Positions 41,771-50,078 of a stretch of DNA of 64,000 bases are shown piece after piece. The translations under genes were made by a program, and so were the position numbers. The stretch comes from Streptomyces sp. DSM 15324 (GTDB taxonomy: Bacteria; Actinomycetota; Actinomycetes; Streptomycetales; Streptomycetaceae): the NCBI RefSeq assembly GCF_001514285.1, contig NZ_KQ949024.1:318405-382404 (forward strand), read 5' to 3'. The first letter of the stretch is position 1, and each line of letters starts with the position of its first letter. Below the pieces are notes generated by a model, which saw nothing but the letters and a program-made list of their open reading frames with translations, ran no database searches and was not told where the DNA came from.

Positions 41771-43456
41771 ATGCGGCTGCGCGCACTTCTGGACACCGAT
41801 GCGCTGGGGCTGCGGCTGCTGGGCGGCGAGGACGAGCTCGACCGCGCGGTGCGCGGGGTGATGACCACCGACCTGCGGGACCCGAGCCGCTATCTCTCCG
41901 GCGGCGAGCTGGTGCTGACCGGCCTGGCCTGGCGCCGGGGGCCCGGCGACTCCGAGCCGTTCGTCCGCATCCTGGCGCAGGCCGGGGTGGCGGCGCTGGC
42001 GGCCGGCGAGGCCGAGCTGTCGGACGTGCCGGACGATCTGGTCCTGGCCTGCGCCCGGCACCGGCTGCCGCTGTTCGCGGTGCACGAGTCGGTGGCCTTC
42101 GCGACGATCACCGAGCATGTCGTACGGCAGGTCAGCGGCGAGCGGGCCGGGGACCTCGCGGCGGTGGTGGACCGGCACCGGCGGATGATGACCTCGGGTC
42201 CGGCGGGCGGCGGCCCGGACGTCGTCCTGGACCTGCTCGGCTCCGATCTGGACCTGCGGGCCTGGGTGCTGTCCCCCACCGGGCGGCTGATCGCCGGCCC
42301 GAGGACGGCCGGCCCGGCGCTGCCGGCGGAGGTGTGCGCGCGGCTCGCCGGGGAGCAGCTCGCGGCGGTGCGCGGCGGACGGCGCGGGCCGCACCGCACG
42401 ACCGTGGGCCCCACGACGTACTCGCTGTTCCCGATCCGCAGCGGCGGCGGCCGCGGCGCGCAGGGCGGCCGGGACGTGCGCGAGAGCGTGCTGTCGGACT
42501 GGCTGCTGGCCGTGGAGGCGGACGCCGGGGACTGGCAGGAGGAGCGGCTGGACCTGCTGTACGGCGTCACCCAGCTGATCGCGGTCGAGCGGGACCGGCG
42601 GGACGCGGCGCGCACGGTGCGCCGGCGGCTGGCGCAGGAGGTGCTGGAGCTGGTGCAGACCGGCGCGGCTCCGGCGGAGATCGCGGCGCGGCTGCGGGTG
42701 GCCGCGCCGGTGCTGCTGCCGGGCCTCGGGGCGGCGCCGCACTGGCAGGTGGTCGTGGCGCGCGTGGAGTGGGACCGCCCGGGAGGCGTGGGTCCGCAGG
42801 CGGGTCCGGTGACGCAGGCGCTGCTGGAGGAGATCCTGGTGGACCCGCTGGCCACCGGGACCGAGCCGTCGGACCGGATCGCCGTCGCCCACACCGGTGA
42901 CGAGGCCGTCGCCCTGGTGCCGCTGCCCGCGGTCGCCCGTGAGCACGACGGCGGCGAGGCGGGCCTGCTCGCCGAGGCGCTGCTGGCGGCCGTACGGGAG
43001 CCGCTGTCGGCGGGGCTGGACGGCGACGGGCGCCTCACGCTCGGGGTGAGCGCCGCCGTGCACTCGGCGGAGGGGCTGCGCGGGGCGCTGGAGGAGGCGC
43101 GGCACGCGCGGCGGGTCGCGGCGGCCCGGCCCGGCCGGGTCTGCGCGGCCGGGCACCAGGAACTGGCCTCGCACGTGCTGCTGCTGCCGTTCGTCCCGGA
43201 CGACGTGCGCCGGGCGTTCACGGCCCGGCTCCTGGACCCGCTGCGCGAGTACGACCGGCGCCACCGGGCCGAGCTGATCCCGACGCTGGAGGCGTTCCTG
43301 GAGTGCGACGGCTCCTGGACGCGGTGTGCGTCCCGGTTGCATCTGCACGTCAACACTCTGCGCTACCGGGTCGGCCGGATCGAACAGTTGACGGGCCGTG
43401 ATCTGTCGCGGCTGGAGGACAAGCTGGATTTCTTCCTGGCGCTGCGGATGAGCTGA
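41771..43456 (+). CDS. PucR family transcriptional regulator
   Basis: 561 residues from ATG 41771. The N-terminal PucR domain contains GVMTTDLRDPSRYLSGGELVLTG. A GGDEF-like/CdaR middle region follows, and the C-terminal helix-turn-helix is LHLHVNTLRYRVGRIEQLTG at about 525-545. PucR of Bacillus controls purine catabolism; the divergent xanthine-dehydrogenase-type operon is the obvious target here. The long, open middle section is Ala/Arg-rich as usual in Streptomyces. No cofactor is evident. Confidence 0.88.
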   Translation: MRLRALLDTDALGLRLLGGEDELDRAVRGVMTTDLRDPSRYLSGGELVLTGLAWRRGPGDSEPFVRILAQAGVAALAAGEAELSDVPDDLVLACARHRLPLFAVHESVAFATITEHVVRQVSGERAGDLAAVVDRHRRMMTSGPAGGGPDVVLDLLGSDLDLRAWVLSPTGRLIAGPRTAGPALPAEVCARLAGEQLAAVRGGRRGPHRTTVGPTTYSLFPIRSGGGRGAQGGRDVRESVLSDWLLAVEADAGDWQEERLDLLYGVTQLIAVERDRRDAARTVRRRLAQEVLELVQTGAAPAEIAARLRVAAPVLLPGLGAAPHWQVVVARVEWDRPGGVGPQAGPVTQALLEEILVDPLATGTEPSDRIAVAHTGDEAVALVPLPAVAREHDGGEAGLLAEALLAAVREPLSAGLDGDGRLTLGVSAAVHSAEGLRGALEEARHARRVAAARPGRVCAAGHQELASHVLLLPFVPDDVRRAFTARLLDPLREYDRRHRAELIPTLEAFLECDGSWTRCASRLHLHVNTLRYRVGRIEQLTGRDLSRLEDKLDFFLALRMS

Positions 43457-43608
43457 GCAAGCGCCGCCGCCCGTCGAAACCTCGGAGGGCGGACAGTCCC
43501 ACGACTTTGTGAAATCCTTCACCCGCCCCCTTGGCCCGGCGCCGCGATTCGTGCTGAGATGCCGCAACCACCTACTCAAGGCTCGACGGCGCGCTCGGGG
43601 AGGGCAAC

Positions 43609-44385
43609 GTGGCGTACTCCGCCATGTCTGGTACCGGAACGACCGCAGATGACGATCCCGTCCAGATCGCCGTGTGGCGGTTGCGCTCGCGGGCCTGCTG
43701 GGTCGACGCCGCGGCCCTGCTGCCGGCGGACACCGCGCCGGGCGCGATCCAGCGGGCGGCGCTGCTCGTCGAGCGGTGTCTGTACACCGAACAGGGTTGG
43801 CAGGACGCCGAGGACGCGCTGCGGACGGCGGAGGCGCTGGCGCACGACGACGAGGAGCGGGGCGCGGCCGCCTGCGAGCGGGGCTATCTCGCCTACGCCG
43901 CCACCCTGCACGCGGTGCGCGACCGGGTGGACGAGGCGCGGGCCGCGCTCGGCCGGGCGGCGGCGCTGATCCCGCCGGACGCGGTGGGGCGGGCGCTGCT
44001 GGACTTCCGGCGGGGGCTGCTCGCGGAGAACCTCTCGCGCTCCCCGCAGGCCGCGCGGGCCGCGTACCGGCGCGCCCACACGGCGGCCGCCGCGCACTCC
44101 GACGCGCTGCTGCTGTCGTTCACCTGGCGGCATCTGGCCGGACTGGCCCTGCGGGACGGGGAGCTGACGGAGGCGCGGCACGGCTTCGCCGAATCCCTGC
44201 GGATCCGCGAGGAGTTGGGCTACCTGGTGGGGACCGCGCCGGCGCTCGTCTCCCTCGCGGACACCGAGACGGAACCGGAGGCCTCCCGGCTCAGGGAGGA
44301 GGCACGGCGCCTGTTCCGCCTGCTGGGCGGCGTACCGACCTGGCTGGCGACCCAGTTGGCCCCACCACCGGCGGCAACGGCCTAG
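43609..44385 (+). CDS. Tetratricopeptide-like protein of unknown function
   Basis: 258 residues from GTG 43609 with GGGGAGGG at 43597-43604. It is nearly all helical with repeated Ala/Arg pairs (AALLVERCLYTEQGWQDAEDAL, ARHGFAESLRIREELGYL), the look of TPR repeats like those at the end of AfsR/SARP or LuxR-family proteins, but with no DNA-binding or NTPase domain. It may be a protein-interaction module acting alone. Two tandem copies of a Streptomyces-type repeat follow its stop. Confidence 0.65.
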   Translation: MAYSAMSGTGTTADDDPVQIAVWRLRSRACWVDAAALLPADTAPGAIQRAALLVERCLYTEQGWQDAEDALRTAEALAHDDEERGAAACERGYLAYAATLHAVRDRVDEARAALGRAAALIPPDAVGRALLDFRRGLLAENLSRSPQAARAAYRRAHTAAAAHSDALLLSFTWRHLAGLALRDGELTEARHGFAESLRIREELGYLVGTAPALVSLADTETEPEASRLREEARRLFRLLGGVPTWLATQLAPPPAATA

Positions 44386-44400
44386 CCCCCCCCGAGGCCG

Positions 44401-44549
44401 CCCCGCAGGGGCGCACGAAGGGGCGCGGGGAACTGCGCGACCAGCCACCCCGAACCCGCACCGAACCACGACCGAGCCCGCCCCGCAGGGGCGCACGCAG
44501 GGGCGCGAGGAACTGCGCGACCAGCCACGACGGACCCGCACCGAACCAC
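44401..44549. repeat. Two tandem copies of an 80-bp intergenic repeat
   Basis: Copies at 44401-44469 and 44481-44549 differ at a few bases (for example AACTGCGCGACCAGCCAC is identical in both). The element type is widespread between Streptomyces genes. It lies between two convergent genes and could terminate both. Confidence 0.8.
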
Positions 44550-44569
44550 CGCCCGCGCGGACGGTCCGC

Positions 44570-45379
44570 TCAGCCGACGCCCGCGAAATGGTTCCGGACC
44601 AGGACCTGGACGGCGTCCGACTCCCCCGCGCACAACGCGTCGAGCAGCGCGAGATGCTGCGTCGCGTCGGCGAGCAGCTCGGCCCGCACGCGCGGGCCGG
44701 GCCCGCCGACCAGGGGCCACTGGGCACGGCGGTGCAGATCCTCCGCGATGGCGACGAGCTGCTCGTTCCCGGCGGGCGCCAGCAGCGCCCGGTGGAAGAC
44801 CCGGTCCGCCTCGGCGTACGTCGCCCGGCAGCCGGAGCCCGCGGCACGGACCGTCGCCTCGGCGAGGGGCCTGAGTTCCGCCCACCGCTCGGCCGGCACC
44901 GTGCGGGCCAGCCGCTGCATCACCGGCACCTCGATCAGCGCCCGCACCTCGGCCAGTTCGGCGAGTTCCCGTGCGCCGCGCTCGACGACGCGGAACCCGC
45001 GGTTGGGCACGACCTCGACGGTGCCCTCCATCGCGAGCTGCTGCATCGCCTCGCGCACCGGCGTCGCCGAGACCCCGAAGCGGTCGCCGAGGACCGGCGC
45101 CGAGTACACCTCGCCCGGCCGGAGCTCCCCGGAGACCAGCGCGGTGCGCAGGGCGTGCAGGATCTGCCCGCGCACGGAGGCCCGCTGGACGACCGGCCGG
45201 GGCTGCGGGACGGGCGGCTCGCTGTGCGTGTGCTCCCCGCGCGCGGTGCCCCGCGGCCCGCAGTGCTCCCCGTCCAGTTCCTGGGAGGGGACCGCCCGCT
45301 GCTGGGCCGGGACCCGGGCGCGAGCCGGGTCGTCCTGCCCGATCCCCGTCCCGGCGGAGCCCTGCGTGCCCTGCTTCAC
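44570..45379 (-). CDS. GntR family transcriptional regulator (FadR/FCD type)
   Basis: 269 residues from GTG at 45379, preceded by AGGAGG. The first 65 residues are a polar, Gln/Pro-rich extension not seen in most family members. The winged helix-turn-helix is at about 68-135 (GELRPGEVYSAPVLGDRFGVSATPVREAM), and the C-terminal FCD domain contains EADRVFHRALLAPAGN and LLDALCAGESDAVQVLVRNHF, with likely metal-binding His residues. Such regulators respond to small carboxylates. No clear target is adjacent, since the divergent gene has its own iron box. Confidence 0.83.
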   Translation of the reverse strand: MKQGTQGSAGTGIGQDDPARARVPAQQRAVPSQELDGEHCGPRGTARGEHTHSEPPVPQPRPVVQRASVRGQILHALRTALVSGELRPGEVYSAPVLGDRFGVSATPVREAMQQLAMEGTVEVVPNRGFRVVERGARELAELAEVRALIEVPVMQRLARTVPAERWAELRPLAEATVRAAGSGCRATYAEADRVFHRALLAPAGNEQLVAIAEDLHRRAQWPLVGGPGPRVRAELLADATQHLALLDALCAGESDAVQVLVRNHFAGVG

Positions 45380-45491
45380 GGGTCCTCCTGGCGGACGTGT
45401 CGGTACTTGGGGTCATTACGGCGGGTTGTTACTCGCCCGTCAAGCACCTTAGGCGTACTGGCCGCCAGTTCAAATCCCGAGGAGGCCAGGT

Positions 45492-45510
45492 AAGGTTAGG
45501 CTTACCTATA
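45492..45510. promoter_or_regulatory. Iron box (DmdR1/IdeR-type operator)
   Basis: TAAGGTTAGGCTTACCTAT matches the 19-bp actinobacterial iron box TTAGGTTAGGCTAACCTAA at 16 of 19 positions. It lies 48-67 bp before the start of the FhuF-like gene, so iron-loaded DmdR1 should repress that gene. Confidence 0.85.
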
Positions 45511-45558
45511 AAAGCGGCTGCTTTTGCCCATCCCGCCTTCCGGAACGGTGGTCCCCGC

Positions 45559-46440
45559 ATGCCCTCAGTCCCGTCGGTCACCGCGGAGTCCTACGCCCGC
45601 CTCACCGCGGCCTACCCGGGCCTGACCGTCACCGAGCTGACACCCGGGGCACCGGCGCCCCGGGGTGGCGGCTGGGTCGCGGCGGCGGACCTCGCCGCGG
45701 GCGGCGCCGCCCTGGACGCGTTCCTGGCCTGGGACGACGCCCAGGTGCTACGGGACTACGGGCAGCGGGCCCGCCCGGACGTGACGGCGAGCTTCGGACT
45801 GCACCGGTACGCCTGGCCGGCCTGTCTGCTGATCACCGTGCCCTGGTTCCTGCACCGCCGGGTGCCGCGCTACCCCGTGACGCACGTCTCGTACGACCGC
45901 ACCGGCGACGGCATGCGGTTGGCCGTACGCCCGCCCTCGTCGTTCGCCTGTCTGCCGGGGGACCCGGCGGCGGCGCTGCCCGGCGCGCGGGTGGTCCCGG
46001 ACGAGGAGGCACTGCGGGCCGAGGTGCGGGCAGCCGTGGCCGAGCACCACGAGCCGGTGCTCGCCGGGTTCGGGCCGCGCACCCGGCGGCGCGGGCGCGC
46101 GCTGTGGGGCATGGTGACGGACGAGATCGTCGAGGGCCTGTGGTACGTCGCCCACCTGCTCGGCGACGGCGAGCAGGTGCGGGCGCGGCACGAGCTGGAA
46201 CTGCTGCTGCCCGGCGCCACCCAGCCGTACGTCGGCTCGGCCGCCTTCCGGGAACCGACCGGTCCGGACGGGGAGTCTCCCCCAGTGCCTGAAGGGCCTG
46301 GGAGTGGCCCCCAGCCCACCCGGGTCCGGGCGAGCTGCTGCATGTTCTACACGGTGCGCCCCGAGGACACCTGCGCCACCTGCCCGCGCACCTGCGACGC
46401 GGACCGGATCGGCCGGCTCACCGCGGCCGCCGCCGGCTGA
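45559..46440 (+). CDS. FhuF-like (2Fe-2S) siderophore-iron reductase
   Basis: 293 residues from ATG 45559, the only in-frame ATG near the iron box. The C-terminal cysteine motif is CC at the start of CCMFYTVRPEDTCATC, a C-C-x10-C-x2-C pattern as in FhuF, which binds a [2Fe-2S] cluster and reduces ferric siderophores. The N-terminal part is the typical Ala-rich FhuF-like domain. Just before the cysteines there is an in-frame insertion, GESPPVPEGPGSGPQP, encoded by a palindromic dispersed repeat (46270-46313). Expression is predicted to rise in iron starvation. Confidence 0.85.
   Translation: MPSVPSVTAESYARLTAAYPGLTVTELTPGAPAPRGGGWVAAADLAAGGAALDAFLAWDDAQVLRDYGQRARPDVTASFGLHRYAWPACLLITVPWFLHRRVPRYPVTHVSYDRTGDGMRLAVRPPSSFACLPGDPAAALPGARVVPDEEALRAEVRAAVAEHHEPVLAGFGPRTRRRGRALWGMVTDEIVEGLWYVAHLLGDGEQVRARHELELLLPGATQPYVGSAAFREPTGPDGESPPVPEGPGSGPQPTRVRASCCMFYTVRPEDTCATCPRTCDADRIGRLTAAAAG
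46270..46313. repeat. Palindromic dispersed repeat inserted in frame in the FhuF-like gene
   Basis: CCCAGTGCC (46281-46289) pairs with GGCCTGGG (46295-46302) around a 5-base loop, flanked by C/G runs. The layout is that of small palindromic Streptomyces repeats normally found between genes; here it is translated in frame. Confidence 0.65.
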
Positions 46441-46753
46441 GGCGTCCTCAGACACCCCCGGGGGAACGGCCACCAGGGGCTTGACGTAAGATCACCCGGA
46501 CGAGACTCTCCTACGGTTACAGCTGATTCACAATTTCCTCACCTGCCGCGGGAACTTTCCGTGGAACCACCCGTACGGGTAGTCTTGTTCGAACTCAACT
46601 CCCGCCCCTCAAGCGGCAGTTCGAGCTAGAACGTCGCCCTGGGCATTCCCTTGCACCTCCTTGGCGGCCTCTTGCCCCGAAACCCCCTGAGGGATGGCGG
46701 GATTGGGCCACTATGGCGGGCGTTACGCCCTATCCCAATGCAAGGGACCCCAG
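46441..46753. other. Intergenic region before the DUF2637 gene
   Basis: 313 bp without a credible gene. TTGACG at 46481-46486 could be a -35 element, but the matching -10 is poor (GACTCT). GTTCGAAC near 46588 resembles a tRNA T-loop, but no cloverleaf can be drawn. The promoter of the downstream gene must lie here. Confidence 0.5.
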
Positions 46754-47839
46754 ATGAGACTGACCGACATATCGCTGAACTGGCTGCTTCCGGGCGCCGT
46801 ACTGCTCCTGGGCATGCTGGTGGCGGTGGCGGTGCTCGCGCGGAGCAAGCGGTCCGGGGAGCATGCCAAGACGACGGACGACTCGTGGGAGCGCAGCGAG
46901 GAGCGCCGCAGGCGCAAGGAGGCCATATACGGCACCGCCTCCTATGTGCTGCTGTTCTGCTGTGCGGCCGTCGCCGCCGCACTCTCCTTCCACGGCCTGG
47001 TCGGCTTCGGCGAGCAGAACCTCGGACTGTCCGGCGGCTGGGAGTACCTGGTGCCGTTCGGCCTGGACGGCGCGGCGATGTTCTGCTCCGTCCTCGCGGT
47101 CCGCGAGGCCTCTCACGGTGACGCGGCGCTCGGCTCCCGGATACTCGTGTGGACGTTCGCCGGTGCCGCCGCCTGGTTCAACTGGGTGCACGCGCCCAGG
47201 GGTCTGAGCCACGCGGGCGCCCCGCACTTCTTCGCCGGCATGTCGCTGTCCGCGGCCGTGCTGTTCGACCGGGCGCTGAAGCAGACCCGCCGTGCCGCGC
47301 TGCGCGAGCAGGGCCTGGTGCCCCGTCCGCTGCCGCAGATCCGGGTGGTCCGCTGGGTTCGGGCCCCCCGTGAGACCTACAAGGCCTGGTCGCTGATGCT
47401 CCTGGAGAACGTCCGCAGCCTGGACGAGGCCGTCGAGGAGGTCCGCGACGACAAGGCCCGCAAGGAAGAGGCCAAGATGCGCCGCCGCGAGGAGCAGCGC
47501 CTGGAGCGGGCCCAGCTCAAGGCGATCAGCCGCGGTCACGGCCGCTGGCCCGGACGTGGCGGCGGCGGTGGCGGCGGTGGCCGTCAGCTGGAGCCCGGCC
47601 AGGCCGCTGCCCTGGAGCCGGCGACCGCCGCGGCCTCGGCCGAGCGGGTCTCCGCGGAGGGTGGCATAGCGGGCGCGCCGGAGCAGCTGCCGGTCCGTCA
47701 GCGGCCCTCGCTGCAGCCGGTGCGCCAGTCCTCCGAGGGGTACTCCGTCGACCTCACCGCGGAGGACGACACCATGGCCCTGCCGCGCCTGGACTCCCTG
47801 GAGCGCAAGCTCAAGGACCTGGAGCAGCAGTTCGGCTGA
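46754..47839 (+). CDS. DUF2637 (SpdB-like) membrane protein
   Basis: 361 residues from ATG 46754 with AAGGGA at 46743-46748. Four to five hydrophobic helices within residues 8-180 include YLVPFGLDGAAMFCSVLAVREA, typical of DUF2637 proteins, which include the SpdB spread proteins of Streptomyces plasmids and many chromosomal relatives. A charged helical region (EEVRDDKARKEEAKMRRREE) suggests a coiled coil, then a Gly8 run and a disordered tail. The chromosomal copies have no settled function. The gene ends at a strong hairpin (47877-47915). Confidence 0.83.
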   Translation: MRLTDISLNWLLPGAVLLLGMLVAVAVLARSKRSGEHAKTTDDSWERSEERRRRKEAIYGTASYVLLFCCAAVAAALSFHGLVGFGEQNLGLSGGWEYLVPFGLDGAAMFCSVLAVREASHGDAALGSRILVWTFAGAAAWFNWVHAPRGLSHAGAPHFFAGMSLSAAVLFDRALKQTRRAALREQGLVPRPLPQIRVVRWVRAPRETYKAWSLMLLENVRSLDEAVEEVRDDKARKEEAKMRRREEQRLERAQLKAISRGHGRWPGRGGGGGGGGRQLEPGQAAALEPATAAASAERVSAEGGIAGAPEQLPVRQRPSLQPVRQSSEGYSVDLTAEDDTMALPRLDSLERKLKDLEQQFG

Positions 47840-47876
47840 CCTCCCCGTCCGGCTGACGGCCGGCCGGTGACACCAT

Positions 47877-47915
47877 GGGAAGGGGGCGCGACCGCCACGG
47901 TCGCGCCCCCTTCCC
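47877..47915. terminator. Bidirectional terminator hairpin
   Basis: A perfect 18 bp stem (47877-47894 with 47898-47915) with a 3-base loop between two convergent genes. It should end transcription from both sides. Confidence 0.88.
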
Positions 47916-47955
47916 GTGCCCCGTCCGGGTCTGAGAGCCCGTGTGCCCCAGGCTC

Positions 47956-48435
47956 TCAGGCCGCCCCGGCGGCCAGTTCGAACCAGACGACCTTCCCGGC
48001 GCCCTGCGCCCGTACCCCCCAGGAGTCCGCGAGGGACTGCACCAGGACCAAACCCCGGCCGTGGGTGCCGTCGTCGGCGGCCGGCACGGTGGGCCGGGGC
48101 CGGCCCGGCACCGAGTCGCGCACCTCCACCCGCAGGCCGGCCGGTGACACGGTGGCCGTCAGGACCGCCTCGTCGTCGGTGTGCACCAGCGCGTTGGTGA
48201 CGAGTTCGCTGGTCAGCAGTTCCGCCGTCTCCGAGCGTCCCGGCTTTCCCCAGCCCCGCAACAGCTCGCGCAGCGCCCGGCGTGCCTCCGGCACCGCCCT
48301 CAGGTCGGCCGGCCCGAGTCTGCGATTGAGCTGCGCGTCTACGGTGTCGTCCCCTCTCGCGATCCCCGTGTCCCGCTCTGCCGCCGAGGTGCTCGCGATC
48401 GCCGTCCGACCGCTGCCCCGTGCCTGCCTCACCAT
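47956..48435 (-). CDS. RsbW-like ATP-binding protein (anti-sigma factor kinase fold)
   Basis: 159 residues from ATG at 48435. The GHKL ATPase boxes are SELVTNALVHT (N box, near residue 76) and DDGTHGRGLVLVQSLADSWGV (G box, near 122). It is a single-domain protein of the large Streptomyces RsbW-like family, which may bind sigma factors or PP2C/STAS partners. A PP2C-like gene lies about 3.5 kb away but is not in the same operon. The partner is unknown. The N-terminal 35 residues are polar and variable, and a downstream start is possible. Confidence 0.82.
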   Translation of the reverse strand: MVRQARGSGRTAIASTSAAERDTGIARGDDTVDAQLNRRLGPADLRAVPEARRALRELLRGWGKPGRSETAELLTSELVTNALVHTDDEAVLTATVSPAGLRVEVRDSVPGRPRPTVPAADDGTHGRGLVLVQSLADSWGVRAQGAGKVVWFELAAGAA

Positions 48436-48787
48436 GACCCCCGCCCGCGTGCCGATGTCGGTTCCCCTCCTGCTCGAACACGTTCACGGGGATCCATGCC
48501 CGGTCGGCACGGTGCCAGTCATGTCGAATCGTCCACGCCCGGGTGTTCGGCCATGTTCGAGGGGGCGCACAAGCAGCCGGCCGGACCGCGCCCCCCGGTA
48601 TGCGATCCGGCCGGATCACCGGGGAGGAGGCCGGTTTCGCCGCCGTACGGACCCGGATTCCGTGCGGGGACGCCGCGGTACGACGGCACGGTCTCGCCCC
48701 CGAAGGGCGTACGCCCGCGCGGCCTGCGAGCCGTCCCCCCACGAGCCCGGGTGAGGGCCCCCGCCGAAGTTGGCCGGAATGTTTCGC
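48436..48787. other. Intergenic region
   Basis: 352 bp between the RsbW-like gene (start at 48435) and the end of a truncated gene at 48788. AGGAGG at 48464-48469 (read leftward) is near the RsbW-like start. No ORF with coding character, repeat or RNA structure is seen. Confidence 0.45.
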
Positions 48788-49140
48788 TCAGCGCAGCTTC
48801 TTGACGGCGGTGACGGTCGTCTTCCTGAAAGCCTTCACCGGAGCGTCCCCGAAGTCGCCCATCTGCCCCCAGTCGACCACCGTCACGGTCCTGCCGTCCC
48901 GGCCGACCGAGATCAGCCGGATGTCCGTCGCACCCCAGGACGACTCGGTGTGCAGCCCGTAGACCCGGGCGCCCTCCTCGACGGCCGGTTTCCCGTAGTC
49001 CTTGAGCCGGGCCTCGGTCTGCGGGTCGGCCTGCTCGATCCGCACCGGGCAGAACCTGATGTCCTTGTCCAGCCGGGCGACCCGGGCCTTCGCCACGGCC
49101 GTGCCCGGCAGTGCGACGGTGACCTGACGGGCCGATGTGT
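48788..49140 (-). pseudogene. 5'-truncated gene of unknown function
   Basis: The last ~117 codons look truly coding (ARQVTVALPGTAVAKAR, EARLKDYGKPAVEEGARVYGL, VTVVDWGQMGDFGDAPVKAF) with G/C third positions. Upstream of about 49140 the frame turns into an Arg/Pro-rich shadow of the plus-strand gene, with no signal peptide or credible start. The gene appears to have lost its 5' half at the junction with the next entry. The original product was probably a secreted or membrane-attached protein; the function is unknown. Confidence 0.55.
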
Positions 49141-50051
49141 CCAGGTCAGGTCCTGCTGGGCGGCGCCTGTGCCGTGCTCGTCGCGCTGGGTGCGCTGTCC
49201 ACTCTGCCGGGAGGCGGTCGACCGGCCTCCGACGCCCTGCTCGGACCCACCGCCTCCGCTCCGCCGTCCCTCCCGCCGCCCCTCCCGCCGCCCCTCCCGT
49301 CGTCCTCCACCGCGCCCGCGACGGCACCCCCTCCCGCTCGCCCTCCTCCTCCCCCGACACCACCCCCCTCGCCACCGGCGCCGCGCCCTCCCCCTCGCCC
49401 CCCTCGCCCAGCGCGCCGGTCGCCGCTCCGGCCTCCGGGCTGCCATTGGCCCGGACCGTCGACTCCCAGGTCTGGGCGCAGGGCCGCGGACACGACTACG
49501 TCATCGACGCACCGCCGGCCCGGGTACCGCCACCCCCGTCGGAACAGGACGCGGGGACCTGGGCGTCGGCCCAGGGCGCGGTGCACGGCGGCGAGACCGA
49601 CGCGGAGATCGCGGTGCAGGGCAACAGCTCCACGGCCGTCGCGCTGACCGCACTGCGGGTGCGGGTCGTCGCCCGCGCCGCGCCCCTGCCGGGGACCGCG
49701 TACACGAGGGACCGGGGCTGCGGCGGAGCGCTCAGCAAGCGGTACTTCGCCGTCGACCTGGACCGGGACCGGACCCTCGCCCGGTCCGTGGCCGGAAACG
49801 ACGCGGGCATCCCCGCGGTCCGGCTGCCCTACCGGGTGTCCGCCGAGGAACCGGAGGTGCTGCTGGTCACGGCCCGCACCGCGGCCTGCGGCTGCGACGG
49901 GTACCTCGAACTCGACTGGTCCTCCGACGGCCGCACCGGCACGGTCCGGATCGACGACCACGGCCGCCCCTTCCGCACCAGCGCCCTGGACGGTCTGGAG
50001 CGGTACGTGTACGACACGTCGGCGCGCCGATGGCAGCCGTACCGGCCCTGA
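49135..50051 (+). pseudogene. 5'-truncated, frameshifted gene for a membrane protein with Pro-rich linker and extracellular domain
   Basis: From 49135 one frame encodes a membrane helix (VLLGGACAVLVALGALSTLP) and a Pro-rich stretch. Near 49320 coding character passes to another frame, consistent with loss of one base, which then encodes SPSSSPDTTPLATGAAPSPS, ARTVDSQVWAQGRGHDYVID and an extracellular-type domain to 50051. Similar Streptomyces proteins carry an N-terminal helix-turn-helix before the membrane helix; that part is absent here. The start abuts the truncated minus-strand gene, so both lost their 5' ends at the same joint. Confidence 0.55.
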
Positions 50052-50078
50052 CGGCGGACCGGCGATTCGGGGCGGCTC

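Noticed and set aside
44401..44549. CRISPR array
   Set aside because: Only two copies of about 70 bp with no short unique spacers; it is a doubled dispersed repeat.
46580..46620. tRNA gene suggested by GTTCGAAC and a nearby GTTCGAG
   Set aside because: No acceptor stem, D arm or anticodon arm can be built around it.
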